From Adiantum capillus-veneris (taxonomy: Eukaryota; Streptophyta; Polypodiopsida; Polypodiales; Pteridaceae): 64,000 bases of DNA. The stretch lies in assembly GCA_014529385.2 (NCBI GenBank), contig CM043952.1, positions 64,940,370 through 65,004,369 on the forward strand, in the 5' to 3' direction. The notes beneath the pieces were generated by a model. The model was not told the origin of the DNA. It saw only the letters and a program-made list of their open reading frames with translations, and ran no database searches. The position numbers were made by a program, and so were the translations under genes. Positions 24,208 to 35,837 of the stretch are shown piece after piece; position 1 is the stretch's first letter, and each line of letters starts with the position of its first letter.

Positions 24208-24889
24208 TTCAGAACTTTTGGAATGATAATGTAAGCTTGGAGATCTTTCTTTAGAATGTAACCTTTGATATATAGCATGCCATGAGATTCCTTATATTCT
24301 ATAAAGATTTCCATTTCTTGATGTGACAATTCTATTTTATAAATGAAATCTTCTTCCAAGTCCCCATTTTAGTGGAGTGTCCATAACTTCTACAAGTCAA
24401 CTCCAAATTTATCAAAGTTTGTGGATTTAAGCCTTGGTTACTAAGATTTTTCCAATGATATTTCACTTGAAATGGTTTTGATGATGCTCCCTAATGACCA
24501 AAAAAACTATGTACGGCTAGTATGTACTCAATGTTTGCATCTCATCATGGTGCATATTTGTAAGACACGTTTATCTTTGGTGGGATTCAATGTAAAAGCC
24601 AAAGTGGTTGATGGTGTGATAATGGATGATAATGAAATAATTTTTGATATATTATTTGCCAAATTTTGAAAGACAATGTTCCTGAGAATATCCCCTTTGT
24701 TGCTATATCATGTATGTACTCTCTACATTAGTGAAAAACTAGGCAATGGCAAGTGACCAATTCGTGAATGGTCGATGCTTGGTAGACCACAAGGAGTCTG
24801 GATATCTACTCTTCTCCCAGCAACTGCCTTTATATAGGCACCCCCAAGCAGTTTAGATTGGTCCCTAGCCTTTGGCCCTTGGCGTGGCA
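24208..24889 (-). repeat. Flank of nested insertion plus 3' LTR of a second gypsy
   Basis: The right part, up to 24889, looks like a gypsy 3' LTR: on the minus strand a purine tract CAAGGGGGGAGTAA is followed by TGCCACGCCAAGG and then a TATATAAAGGC box at about 24830. Similar text (CCTTTACATAGGCGCCCCCAAG) recurs near 27555, the presumed 5' LTR. The left part (24208-24400) is the displaced flank of the nested copia and has no clear gene. Confidence 0.45.
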
Positions 24890-27600
24890 TTACTCCCCCC
24901 TTGGAGAATCATTTTCGTCCTCAAAAACAAAAGTGGGAAATCTCTTCTTCAGAACATTAATGTTTTCCCAAGTGGCACCTGCTTTAGGTCTGTCTTTTCA
25001 CTTGACTAATGCTTGTCAACGAACATGATGACGCGTATGTAGATAATGTTAGTAAAAAATATGCTCAAGTTCATGCATCTTGGTTGGAGGTTCAATGAAA
25101 TCAACCAAAATTTATTGGTCAATGATATTGTCATCGTTATGTAAGTGTTTATGTAAACGACTTACATGAAACACCGGATGAAGGTAAGATTGGTTTGTAG
25201 GACATATCACCAACTCGTTTGAGTATCCTAAAAGGCCCACAAAACTTTAGAGATAATTTAGGTGTTGGCCCAGTCTTCAGACTTTTTGAATGCACCAGCA
25301 CACACAAAAATACCTTTTCCCCTTCCGTGAAGGTAACACGCTGATGTGTCTCATCAACATAATTTTTATACCAATCTTGCGCTTGTTAAACATTTTGAAG
25401 ATCCGATCTCAGCATCTCCATGTGATATAAGGAAATACTTGACCTACTTAAGCTTCTCAGTCGTCAACCCCACCATAACTGGTGATCTATGTTAAAAACC
25501 ATACATAAGCATACACAAGCATGAAAGGACTAAAACCCATTATCATATGCGTAGCACTATTGTAAACTAATTCGAGAATAGGGAGATAATCTTTCCAAAC
25601 TGATTGCTTTTTGCTAACGTATGATAATCTTCCCAATTTCACTGCTTTTTGCTAGCATATACTCATAACGATCACTCACAATATTACTTGGCAACCCATA
25701 TAACATGTACACATTGTCAACAATAACTTGACTAATTAATTGTGTATTTTGTTGGATAAACTTGCAAAGTTTAGTCAATCGATGTATGACCATCCATACT
25801 GAGTCATGACCTCGTACAGTGATTGGTAAACCCACAATGAAATCTATAGAGATACTTTCCCATTTACCCTGCTGTCACGCGCTCTGCTTTATTTACTTGA
25901 CATTTTTGGTAATGCAAGGCATAGTTTTGAACATAGCTGTGTAAACCTATCTAGTAAAATTGTCATTGTACGAGTGCATAAGTTTTCTTTATGATTGGGT
26001 GTTGTACACTAGGACTATCGTGACATTCATAAAGAATTTTGGCACAAAAGATCCGCTTCGATTGGTACAAAAGCTCTCCCCTTCTGGAGTAGGTACCCAT
26101 TATCTATTGAAAAATCAAAACACATTCTTGAAGGCTACCCAAGTCTGTGGTATAATGCCCTTCTCCTTGAGCGACATCCACCATTTGTAGGCTTTGCCTT
26201 CTAGTGTCCGACTCGTTTACAATCCATTGATTGCCAACATTGTGAATTCCATCCCATTTGCTTAAGAATATATTCATAGTATCTTTTTTGCGCTCCCTTT
26301 TTTCTCCTCTAAAGATCGGTGGCTTGATATTCTTTAACAAGTCATCCACCTCTTTCTGAGAGAGAAGGTGCAACCCCTCTAGATTGGAGCCTTGCTCCTG
26401 CAAACCAAGTGTGCTTCCACGAAGAAAGAGGAAACTCAAATCTGCTCATTAACTTGGCCCTTGGCCGATTGTTTCATGAATTGCACAAGCATATCAAACA
26501 TCTTGGGGGACATTCGCATTCAATTGTGCAAACGTTGATTCTAAAATAGTCATGCATGTTTGCTACACTCTAAACTCTTGTGGATATCAAGAATTTCATT
26601 GCTATCATCTGACCTTGTTGCCGCACGGGTACCCTCCAAGAGAGTAGTCGACCGTGGACCATCAACAGGTGGAACTCATGCAAGACTTTCAAAGTCAAAC
26701 ATATGTTGCATATCAATATCCGAACCCATGTCATTTTGTGATGTGCTAGCAAGAGAAAAGACGTATCTTAGAGAAAATCGCATGCCGGGAACAATTTGGA
26801 ACCAACTAGAGGCTTGCTAATTCTATAGTTCCAAGTCATAGAAAACCATCGACGTCAACTAAGAATCATCATAATTTTCCATCCAAGTGTGAGCTTTACC
26901 AATTTTTGAAAGCCCGTTGGAAAAGACCGTGTCGAATATCATTGTCAAGAAGCTGTTAATTCCGAGATGTCAACGTGGTGTTGCTAGCAGTGGGGCCAAC
27001 TAATCGAACGCAACCCGTTTATTCAAAATTCTTGAAGTTTTCAAAACTGCGCATACATTTGAGAGAAAAGCTTTGCCCCAAACTTTGCTTACCACCCTTA
27101 ATGGTGTGGTTGGCACTTCACTTGCTCTGGAACCAAAGATAGAGGGGGGGGAGGGGGGCACCCACCCTTGGAAGAGAAATGTCCAAGTGGGCACTCAACT
27201 TTGATAATTCAAATGAGAAAGCACACCCAAAATCCTGTACAAGCAATGTCAATTGCATTGGTGGGGGAAGAAAGACTCCTTCTACTTGCTACAACCCGCC
27301 AAAGATAGTGCCACTGTGACGCCTTTTTGATCTTTCAATAGTGCAATCTCAATGGGGTAAGTCACACTCAAAATTGTGCAGGTCGACTTGAAGCATCTCC
27401 CCCTCCTAAGGGTTCTTCACGTTGAGAGCCCAAATTTAGCAAGGCTTCATGCACATCCTTCTAAAATTAGCACCATGGCTTGCTTAACTTAGCTTTGCTA
27501 CCTCTCTGAGATGAGAAGGAGTCTGAACCTCTACTCTTTGCCCATCCAGTGCCTTTACATAGGCGCCCCCAAGTTGTTTAGATTGGCCCCTGGCCTAACA
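24890..27600 (-). mobile_element. Internally deleted Ty3/gypsy with chromodomain
   Basis: On the minus strand, gag-like text (KAYKWWMSLKEKGIIPQTW near 26180; PPIFRGEKRERKKD near 26320) is followed almost at once by integrase (25835-25614: GLPITVRGHDSVWMVIHRLTK and YGLPSNIVSDR). Next come the integrase C-terminal LSLKFCGPFRILKRVG near 25260 and a chromodomain-like end (KDRPKAGATWENINVL, FVFEDEND) near 24930. Protease, RT and RNase H are missing, so a deletion joined gag to integrase near 26000. Many stops. The chromodomain places it among chromoviruses, which can target chromatin marks. Confidence 0.7.
25614..25835 (-). pseudogene. Gypsy integrase core remnant
   Basis: The 73-residue frame matches the conserved stretch around the first two catalytic Asp residues of gypsy integrase (GLPITVRGHDS..VIHRLTKL...VDNVYMLYGLPSNIVSDR). 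The usual VVVDRLTK Asp is replaced by His in VIHRLTK, so the copy would be inactive even without its stops. Confidence 0.8.
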
Positions 27601-28220
27601 ATTGGTGGACGGTAGCCGATGTCGATGGTGGTCATGGCTGATTTCAGCAACTAGTGTGCCAATGTCGCCCAAACCAACCATTTTCAAATACACTAACCAA
27701 TTACCCTTGCTCAACACTAGAAATAGAGGCTATGGCCATGGGCTAAACCATCCTGAATTGTGGATATCCATCCCTTGCTACATGTGTTATCTAAAATGCC
27801 ATCTAAGCTAGGCCTTGGGTGGAAAATTCCATCACATTGTATGTAATCAAAATTTTATTCTTTCTGTTGTCTTTTGCATTGTTTCTCTACCATTTCATTT
27901 ATTGCAAGATGCTATTTTATCTTCTTGTATGGTTTCAGTGTGCCAAGCTGCAAATTACCTTTACATCAAGCAATGGCATCGTCTTCAAATGTTATTGATG
28001 ATACACACCTACACATTTGTCCAGGCATTCATAGAAGGCAGACCTGATGGCACAAACAAAACCTTGTGGAAATTCAAGATTTTTTCAAATTTGGGTTATA
28101 CCAATTTTTGGGGTTGAATGGTGCAGACCCCAAACCCATGCCAATAAATGATCCAAAAAATTCAAGCCAAACGATTCCACCAGATCTAGCTGGTATACAC
28201 ACGTGAAAAAGAGAAAATGT
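27601..28220. other. No recognisable gene
   Basis: Only short ORFs without motifs. The sequence is moderately AT-rich and may be old retroelement DNA. Confidence 0.45.
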
Positions 28221-28225
28221 GGATG

Positions 28226-28424
28226 CTTTGTGTGCCATTGTGATGTTTGTAAGTGATTCTATACCAACTTTGATTCATCACACCACCAAAGCACATGAAG
28301 CATGAAACATCTTGGCTTGCTTTGTGTGCCATTGTGATGTTTGTGATGTTTGTAAGTGATTCTATACCAACTTTGATTCATCACACCACCAAAGCACATG
28401 AAGCATGAAACATCTTGGCTTGCT
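28226..28424 (+). repeat. Two-copy tandem duplication, about 97-104 bp
   Basis: TTTGTGTGCCATTGTGATGT occurs at about 28226 and at 28321. Both copies run on through TTCATCACACCACCAAAGCA to CATCTTGGCTTGCTT. The second copy has an extra GATGTTTGT. Confidence 0.9.
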
Positions 28425-28479
28425 TTTATGAGGCTTGCAATCATGCCAAAACTAAAAATATGGAAAATTAACTTGTTTC

Positions 28480-29290
28480 TAGCTTGCTGAAAGGGAGAAA
28501 GTGAAGGCCTTTATCAAGCGCATCACACACCTCCAAGTTCAATTGGCTAATGTGGATGTTCCAATCTCTCCCGAGGATTTGGCATGGCAGTATATCTTCT
28601 AGCCACGTATGATGTCTTTGTTACAAGGCTCAACCCTCAGGCACATCCAACCCCTCTAACTTTTGAAGAATTAAGTGCAATGTTGCTTGAGGAAGAGCTA
28701 TAGCTAAGGACTAGGCAAGATGGGGATGGCCCCAGCTGATGATGCATCCCTAGGTGGTCACTTTTCAAAACGTGTATCATATGATGTGAGTTAACAAGAG
28801 CGAATATTTATAAACTACACACATTAGAGGGGGGTTGGGTTGTTTTAGTAGGCACACAGTGGGGTTTTATTTATAATCTCTTGAAAGAACGTGAGATAGG
28901 GATTTTTTGATGAGTGGCAGTCTCAGATGATGTATTCACAATAAATGAAAAGGGAAAGGGGTTGTGTTCTATAGATGGTTCAAAGAAGAAGAAAAACAAG
29001 AAGAACTTTATTCGTAGTTGTTTCTATTATGATAAGAAAGTTCATGCGATTAAACATTTTAGAAAGAAAAAGCAGATCAGAAGAACAACAACTTGAAAGC
29101 TTCTTGGAAAAAGAAAGAATCAGCCAAAAATATTGAAGTGGAGCATAAATTATGGGCGTCCACAACAAAGGTATGCTCATGAGTTCAAAATCCAATTGTT
29201 GATGGTTCTTGGGTTTTAGATAGTAGAGCATCTCAACATATGGCCAGAAGATAGATTGGTAAAATTCCCTTTTTTTTGCCATACAAACAA
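28480..29290 (+). pseudogene. Copia gag-protease fragment
   Basis: The plus-strand frames give a UBN2-type gag end (REKVKAFIKRITHLQVQLA; then VFVTRLNPQAHPTPLTFEEL), a degenerate zinc knuckle (CFYYDKKVHAIKHF, Cys positions lost) and the protease active-site region GSWVLDSRASQHMA near 29205, where Arg replaces the catalytic-loop Gly. Stops and frame changes interrupt it. Neither LTR nor pol was found, so this is a fragment. A non-LTR element begins directly downstream. Confidence 0.7.
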
Positions 29291-29302
29291 TTGTGAGTGA
29301 TG

Positions 29303-29890
29303 TTATATTGACTTGGAAAAGAATATACAATCAGCCTCCAACAGTGCATGTGCCTTGAGGGGGCAAAGATTCCAAAAGGGGCCTCGATCACAAACATAAC
29401 AGAACCCAAACATAGAGCTACTAAGTAAAACCTCCCAAGTAGCTAATGCATTGTGCATGCTTCCATTCTTGGACATTAGTGGTTTTACTCTCTTGGATCC
29501 TACAACATAAATGAGCTCAGTGCTCTCACGCACAATATCATAAAATTGAGCCACCTTTTCCTCAAATGCATGAAGGTTCTTGGCTTTCAAAATCTAATTC
29601 AGATAACAAAATATGGTGATTTGTGTGCAATCAGAATGGCTTTTTGCAATCTATGCCCTCCTAGGATTAGGTCATCTATAAAAAGGTCTTCCACACCCAT
29701 CTGTAGATTTTAGCGTCCAGACCCTGCGAAGCAAGGCAATTACTAATGAACAGATGTAGGGGATCCTTTGAAGCTGTTTTGCAACCAGAGTAAGTGTTGG
29801 TGCCAATCCCTCTTATTCCCAATAGGGATGGCTCTCCACAACACCTTCCAAATAAACATCTTCATGTAGTTAGGCAATTTGATCTCCCAA
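29303..29890 (-). pseudogene. LINE 3' region (zf-RVT part), minus strand
   Basis: The minus-strand translation has EIKLPNYMKMFIWKVLWRAI (about 29880), LHLF and LILGGHRLQ, then KNLHAFEEKVAQFYDIVRES. It closely parallels the plus-strand LINE at 31480-31975 (EIKWPKYMKVSIWKVLWG, RNLRVFEAKLAVAHFDDIVR). It is the 3'-terminal zinc-binding region found after RT in plant LINEs. It is a second copy of the same family in the opposite orientation, with frames broken. Confidence 0.75.
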
Positions 29891-30224
29891 ATGGCATTAA
29901 CAATCTTCCGCCATCGCTTCTTTCCAGTTGGATTTTCCCATTTTTGAGGTCAAGCGTTCGATCAAGCAAGGCTACCCCTTGCCCCAATTCTTTTTGCAAT
30001 TGGCTCTCACCCTCTGGTGACCTCACTCGAGGACAGTGCGACGAAAGGGGAAATTCAAGGTCTTTCACTTCCTGGAAGAAAACAACTGCTTGCAAAGTTG
30101 TTTGCAGACGATTCTTTGCTCTTTCTTAAAGCCAAGTCAAAAATGCTAAGAAGAGCCCTGGAGATTGTTCAATTTTATGCTTCTGATTTTGGCTCAATGT
30201 GCAATATTGAGAACTCAAGATTGA

Positions 30225-30225
<1 letters not shown>

Positions 30226-30310
<85 letters not shown>
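30226..30310 (+). repeat. (TC)n microsatellite inside LINE RT
   Basis: About 42 uninterrupted TC units follow codons for ENSRLIS, in the middle of the RT gene. The reading frame stays open as SLSLSL and then diverges. Confidence 0.97.
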
Positions 30311-30313
<3 letters not shown>

Positions 30314-30545
30314 AAGAGACTCGTTCGACCCCGCGGAATGGTCAGGGAAGTTATTGGCAAGGGCATGTGTTCAGGCACCTAGGCACTCCACTTGGGTGGG
30401 CATTACAGATAAGTAGAGATCAATACATGACAAGATGTAATTTTGTGATCCTCCCCTTCCATAGTAGAGTCACGACGATGATGATCCATTACATTTCATT
30501 TGTATCACCGCTGCTAAAACTCAACAAATCCAATTGGATTTTTTT

Positions 30546-30810
30546 TTGAAGCCTATACACCAGTTCTCGTGGAAAAGAAACACTAAAGCCACAACCCCTT
30601 GTCAATGGGGGAGATATGACTAGGTAGCGAGACCAAAGAATCAAGGTGGAATTGGAATTATTGACCCCATGAGGCATGTAGAAGCATATACAACGATTCT
30701 TGTGGAAAAGAAACACTAAAGCGACAATCCCTTGCCAATGGGGGAGATGGGACTGGGTATCAAGACCAAATAATCAAGGTGGAATTGGAATTATTGACGC
30801 CAATGTGAGG
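30546..30810 (+). repeat. Two-copy tandem duplication within the LINE
   Basis: CGTGGAAAAGAAACACTAAAG (about 30568) recurs as TGTGGAAAAGAAACACTAAAG (about 30700). Both run to ATCAAGGTGGAATTGGAATT and ATTGAC. The duplicated part encodes the PK.QGGIGI block typical after LINE RT. Confidence 0.85.
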
Positions 30811-31501
30811 CATGCAAAAGCCTCGTGTGCCAATTTGTTGTCTCTTTGACGTACCAAAAGCACGAATGGCTATCATGGCATGGGATATGATAATCGAAAC
30901 AAAGCGTGCTTCGACATGGAAGGAGGCCACAATGCATGATAAGATTTCGGCACCTTTTTGGACATTCCTCAAGCTTGGCGACTGCACATGGGAAGTAGCA
31001 TGAAAGTGTAACAAAGCAGCTTTAGCCCTGGAACGGGGGGAAATTTCAGATACTTCAGGGATTCCTCTCTCAATTGGTCCCCCTGGCTCTCCAAGCTTGG
31101 AAGAAGGGGTTCCTTGGACCCTTTTTGGAGGGAAGTTAAACAACAAAGGAATTTCTAAACTTTCTCTTCTTTGGAATGTCAGAAGCTTTTGCTGGAAGGA
31201 TGTGGATCTCGTAGTGTTGTAGCATAATTTGGGTATCTATGAAAGGCTTTTGATCGGTTGACTCTTGGAAGTGATGTCATCCTCACCTCCACCTGTCTGC
31301 AGATCAAAAATAGATTGGAGAGCCTGACATTGACCGAAAAACAGAGTGTTCTTGCTTCCCAAGTTCCAAAGTACCTATAATGTGCTCGTATACAAAGCGG
31401 ATTGGTTTGCCCCACTCACCAGAATCTAGAAGAAAAACTGGTCGAAAGAGCGCTGGCAAAAGAATGTTAATGTCATTTGGGAGATTAAATGGCCTAAATA
31501 C

Positions 31502-31975
31502 ATGAAGGTATCCATCTGGAAGGTGCTTTGGGGATCCTTGCCTACTGGGATCAAGATGCACGCTAGAGGGATTGGTAGTGCCACTTGCTTTGGCTACAGG
31601 TCAGCCTCTGAAGGCCCCCTTCATCTGTTCAACAAGTGCCCTACTTCACGGGGGCTGGCCACTAAGGTTTGCAAATGGGTACGAAGGACTTGGAAGATCA
31701 TTTTCTTTAGTGATGACTTCATCTTGGGAGGGCATGGATTCCAAAGTCAGGCCGTTTTGGTGTGCACCCAAATTATTAGATTCTGCGACCTGAACCAGGT
31801 CTGGAAGTCTAGGAACCTTCGGGTATTTGAAGCCAAACTAGCTGTAGCTCATTTTGATGATATTGTGCGTCTGAGCAATGAGCTCATCCATGGTGTAGGA
31901 GCAAGAAGAGGGTCAGCTAGCAAGGATGAAGAGTGGATTCCTGCATTGAGTTGCGTAGAACACTCAAGACGGTAG
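31502..31975 (+). pseudogene. LINE zf-RVT / C-terminal region
   Basis: This open frame of 157 residues contains KVSIWKVLWGSLPTGI, HARGIGSATCFGY, EGPLHLFNKCP and a tail with KSRNLRVFEAKLAVAHFDDI. The Cys/His spacing matches the zinc-binding region after plant LINE RT, although the second Cys of the first pair (CFGY instead of CxxC) is lost. It is the longest open part of this LINE. Confidence 0.75.
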
Positions 31976-32150
31976 GTTTATCATGGTATCCTCTTTGTTG
32001 GTGTACAAGCCTTTGTTGGAACCATAGCCCCCTCAAGACACATGTAGTGCTTGATGGCAATTGTATCCTTTTTGGAGTTAATACAAATTCTCTCAACTCA
32101 CAATTGTGATATGGACAAAAAGAAAAAAGAAAAAAGAAAAAAAAATTGAA

Positions 32151-32558
32151 GTTAAAACATTCAGGTGAACTTTGGGATGGTTGCACCTTTGGTGTAGAAT
32201 CGCCACAATTGGATTCAGGAATCATGAGGATCATTAGTCCAAAGTTAAAGCAAGCATTGTGAGACACATGTATGGTGCCTAGCTACCCATGAAGCCTCTC
32301 ATGACATAACTACTATAGCTTCAATTTTGAACCCATGACCCCACTCATGCCTTAAACACTTAGGCACACACATATGGATAGCAAACCTTGGTTGAAGGAA
32401 ATTACTGATTGATCTTTTGTAGATTTGGGAGTTACGAAGCACCCTATGACTTCACTCGGGCATGGCTCGCCGTCCCTCGTTTGCAGAGTGTAGAATACCT
32501 CGGTAACTCTATACAACATTTTGCCAAACTATAGGTTGAGCTATTGCAATCTACACAA

Positions 32559-32594
<36 letters not shown>

Positions 32595-32790
32595 CATCAC
32601 TAATCTTTTTGTTTTCCTCTTCAATTGCTAATTAATCAACATTTATTTCTTGATTAGAATGCGCATCTATATCTATACTAACATAATATGACGGAAGTGG
32701 GAGCCCTTTACAAGTGTCGACTTCTGCGAGTTGAAGGCTAAAGTCCAAAAATAAGACAAGCTCCTGTGCACGCGATAAAGAGGGAGAGAG

Positions 32791-32831
<41 letters not shown>

Positions 32832-33180
32832 CCTTTGGCGGCTGGCAGTACTAGTGTAGTTCTACGATTGGCTATATGTAGTGTTCGTAAAAAAATCTTT
32901 ATCCCAAACATATACATATCCCATTAAACCAATTTTTAACAAGAGATTTTGCAAAATAAAGTTTATTTTTCCACATATTTACACTATTTCTTACAAAATC
33001 CAAGTAGAATTTTCCTTCACTCCCCTCTTAGCCGGATGTCTTGAATTTCTAAACGGCTTAATGCTAAATTGAGACGTACTTTTCCCGATCACTAGCTCTA
33101 TCGATAATTACACAAGAAATTAATGAAAGTTTTAGTTGGAATGGATTTTCCGTCGTAGGTGACGATGTTTCATCTCATTT
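32151..33180. other. No recognisable gene; short CT and GA runs
   Basis: (CT)n at about 32562-32592 and (GA)n at about 32790-32828. Everything else is short ORFs without motifs. Confidence 0.5.
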
Positions 33181-33185
33181 TATCG

Positions 33186-33300
33186 CATCTCATGGAACTA
33201 GCTTGGTTGGTTGAGTACTCGACCATCGTGACCTGGGTCATGGGTTCGAGTGCAACCAAGCGACCATGGTAGCGTTCTCGGACGTGTTTATCACCAAAAA
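33186..33300 (+). repeat. tRNA-like SINE head (candidate)
   Basis: TAGCTTGGTTGGTTGAG (33199-33215) resembles a pol III A box, and GGGTTCGAGTGC (33242-33253) resembles a B box. The spacing of about 40 bases is normal for tRNA-derived SINEs. The intervening bases do not form a proper anticodon stem, so a functional tRNA is unlikely. No clear tail or target duplication was found. Confidence 0.4.
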
Positions 33301-33544
33301 AGAGGTTTGAGAAGGGGAACATTAAGGTTGAGGGAGAAAATTGAACAAGAGAGGGAAGTTACAAATAGTCTATCAGCGTCAGTTTGGACGTGTGAGCGTT
33401 TTAACTGAGCCATCTACACATACACATACATGCTCACACACGTGGCTAACAGCTAACAAACAGTGCTCTGATTTAATAATAAGACCAAGCTCCCCTTTCA
33501 CTCTCTTTCTTGCAGTTGTTGAGCCTTATTATTTTGAGGAAAAT

Positions 33545-33762
33545 TGAATTTAGAGAGAGAAAGAGAGAATGTGTGTGTGTGAGAGAGAGAAAGAGAGAGA
33601 GAGAGAGGAGAGGGAGTGATCGAGTGATTGCTTCTCTGTACCGCAAGCACTTCTTCTCTCTCTACCTTTGCGGTAGTAAGTAGCATGTCAGCAGAATCGA
33701 ACACATGGGCACTCTCTCTCTATCAAGCACAAACACAACATGATTTCTCTCTCTAACAGCTT

Positions 33763-33797
<35 letters not shown>

Positions 33798-34132
33798 GAA
33801 AAGAGGAGGGGGGCTGCTTGCTGTTTACCCATCGCTTCTGTCGGCATCATGTTCGTCATCATCCCTGCCCACCACCACCACCACCATCTCTCTCTTTCTC
33901 TCTCCTCTTTCTCTCATATTTACACACACATTCTCCTTCTCTCTCTAAAATAGGGGGCCTTCTCTAACTTTAATAGCAAACTACTTACAACTCTCTTCTT
34001 CTTCTACCGCTGGGCACATTTACTATAACCAAGCGCTCCGTGCCTTGAGAAGTGTACTTGTGTTTGCAACTCTTTCCTGCCCTGCTGCTCTCTGTTCATG
34101 AACTGCCCTATTGCCCAAGCACCGTGTCTACA

Positions 34133-34181
<49 letters not shown>

Positions 34182-34195
34182 ACCCACACAAAACA

Positions 34196-34246
<51 letters not shown>

Positions 34247-34346
34247 CAACCAATTCATCAATAAGCAACTTCCCCATTGATAGGAGTCAATAGAAGCCAT
34301 TCTTTGTGCTCAATTCTGTGTGCCAATAGCTTCTCTCTCCCCCCCC

Positions 34347-34396
<50 letters not shown>

Positions 34397-34460
34397 AGGC
34401 TATCAATCACACCCCCTCTTCCATAGCCCCTCTCTGCATCCTTCCTCTTCCTAATTTGGC
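33545..34460 (+). promoter_or_regulatory. CT/GA/CA-rich leader and promoter region of the GATA gene
   Basis: The 900 bases before the GATA start codon hold repeated short tracts: GA near 33550-33610 and 33768-33795, CT at 34133-34157, CA at 34157-34182, CT at 34199-34242, CT at 34350-34382 and CA to 34397. Such CT-rich leaders are common upstream of plant genes, and GAGA-type elements can act as promoter sites. No TATA box could be assigned with confidence. ORFs here are repeat translations. Confidence 0.4.
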
Positions 34461-34466
34461 CTGGCA

Positions 34467-35837
34467 ATGGACATTGCCCCTCCTCTGCCACCCGCTCACG
34501 GCAGTTATGCGCCCCCACTTGCTAAGCCCACCGGCAAGTCCAATGCGGCGCAAACAGCGGCAGATACCGAGCACTCCGACTTCTTGGCGATTGATGACCT
34601 CCTGGATTTTTCAAATGAGGACATAGGTGGCCCCATTGAGCCCTGCCTTAGCAATGCCACCTCCTGTGAGCTTAAGATTGAGCCACCTCTCTTACCTGCC
34701 TTTGACAGAAAGCTGTCGCAACCGTGCGGTTTCGACTCCAACTCGCTCTGCGTGCCTGTATGCTCCCTTCTCTAGCAAAATTTTTCTGACAATCGGCAAC
34801 GATTTTTAAGCTTCTGGTTTGATTGTCCTTGGCAATTCAGTTTGCATTAATTGGGCAGTAACTAACTTGGCTGTCTCCTATTGGTTTTTGTCCAGTGTGA
34901 TGATGTGGCAGAGCTTGAATGGCTCTCCAATTTTGTAGAGGAGTCCTTCTCCTCTGGTGATGCTCCTGCCTGCCTTGGCTGGGGCAGTCATGGCAGCTTA
35001 GGTGATGATGACAAGGGCGAACACCACCGCCGGAGCAGCGACGAGTCTTTCCGAACGACAAGCCCTGTTTCTGTTCTAGAAAGCAACACTTTTCCAAGAG
35101 GTAAACATTGCACATCCTTCAGCTTCAGCCCTGACATGTCCCCTGTTCCCGGTCGCGCACGCAGCAAACGCTGCCGCACTGCTGTTTGCTTCTGGAATAC
35201 GCGAATTCTCTCTCCTGAAGTCTCCGAAAGCCTTCTGGAAACTGCCTCCACCACATATGCCATCCAAGCTGCATCATCTGAGTCCAATATGTACAACACA
35301 TACTACGACTACGATGATGACGATGACGACGAAGATGAAGACTTTGTTCGCATTCAAGGCAATCAGAGAATGAAGAATTCTGCCATGAAGGTGAAAAACT
35401 CCTCCTTCAGTAAGTCAAAGAGTTCTACCAAACTCTTCAACCCCAAGCCTAAGAAAACCAAGGTGGAGGATGCTACCCCAGTAAGGAAGTGTCTTCATTG
35501 TGCTACGCAGAAGACACCGCAATGGAGGGCAGGACCGATGGGGCCGAAGACGCTATGCAATGCATGTGGAGTGCGGTATAAGTCGGGAAGGCTATGCGAC
35601 GAATATAGGCCAGCTGCGAGTCCTACATTTGTAGAGAGCGTGCACTCAAATTCGCACAGGAAAGTGTTGGAAATGAGAAGGCAAAGAGGTGATAGCATTG
35701 GGCATGAGAGCCAAAAGCATAAGGAGAATACACACAGGCTTCGGGGGGGAGATAGCGGTGCATGTGCGTTGAAGGTGGACGTCAATACAAATGCATTGTC
35801 TCCGTCGGAGGAGACGAAGGTAGGTAGGAGTGAATAG
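34467..35837 (+). CDS. GATA zinc-finger transcription factor (plant subfamily A)
   Basis: Two exons, 34467-34757 and 34896-35837, joined by a phase-0 GT-AG intron (34758-34895), give 410 residues. Exon 1 has the acidic motif [16 protein letters not shown]. The splice joins LCVP to [18 protein letters not shown], a block conserved in subfamily A just before exon 2 continues. An acidic run (about residues 233-242) is followed by a Lys-rich KPKKTKVED stretch. The single type-IV finger CX2CX18CX2C spans residues 296-321 (CLHC...CNAC), followed by the conserved tail [10 protein letters not shown] and [12 protein letters not shown]. The finger binds GATA-containing DNA in the nucleus. All finger cysteines are present and the frame is intact, so this is probably functional. 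Which of the Arabidopsis GATA1-14 class it matches cannot be told by eye. Confidence 0.94.

Larger units (their letters stand above)
29930..32150 (+). mobile_element. 5'-truncated LINE (L1-like), plus strand
   Basis: RT motifs begin near 29960 (PLAPILFAIGSHPL) and continue with the catalytic LFADDSLLFLKAK (about 30105). The downstream [10 protein letters not shown] lies at 30370. PLLKLNKSNW follows near 30510, and zf-RVT (SIWKVLWGSLPTGIKMHARG...CFGY...HLFNKCP) near 31510-31650. An A-rich tail (GAAAAAAGAAAAAAGAAAAAA) ends at about 32146. A (TC)n block at 30226-30310 is embedded in the RT coding sequence, and a 130-bp duplication lies at 30546-30810. The endonuclease half is absent, as is usual for 5'-truncated LINEs. 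Confidence 0.85.

Noticed and set aside
33199-33253. Possible functional tRNA gene
   Set aside because: A and B boxes are present, but no acceptor stem or anticodon stem forms around them.
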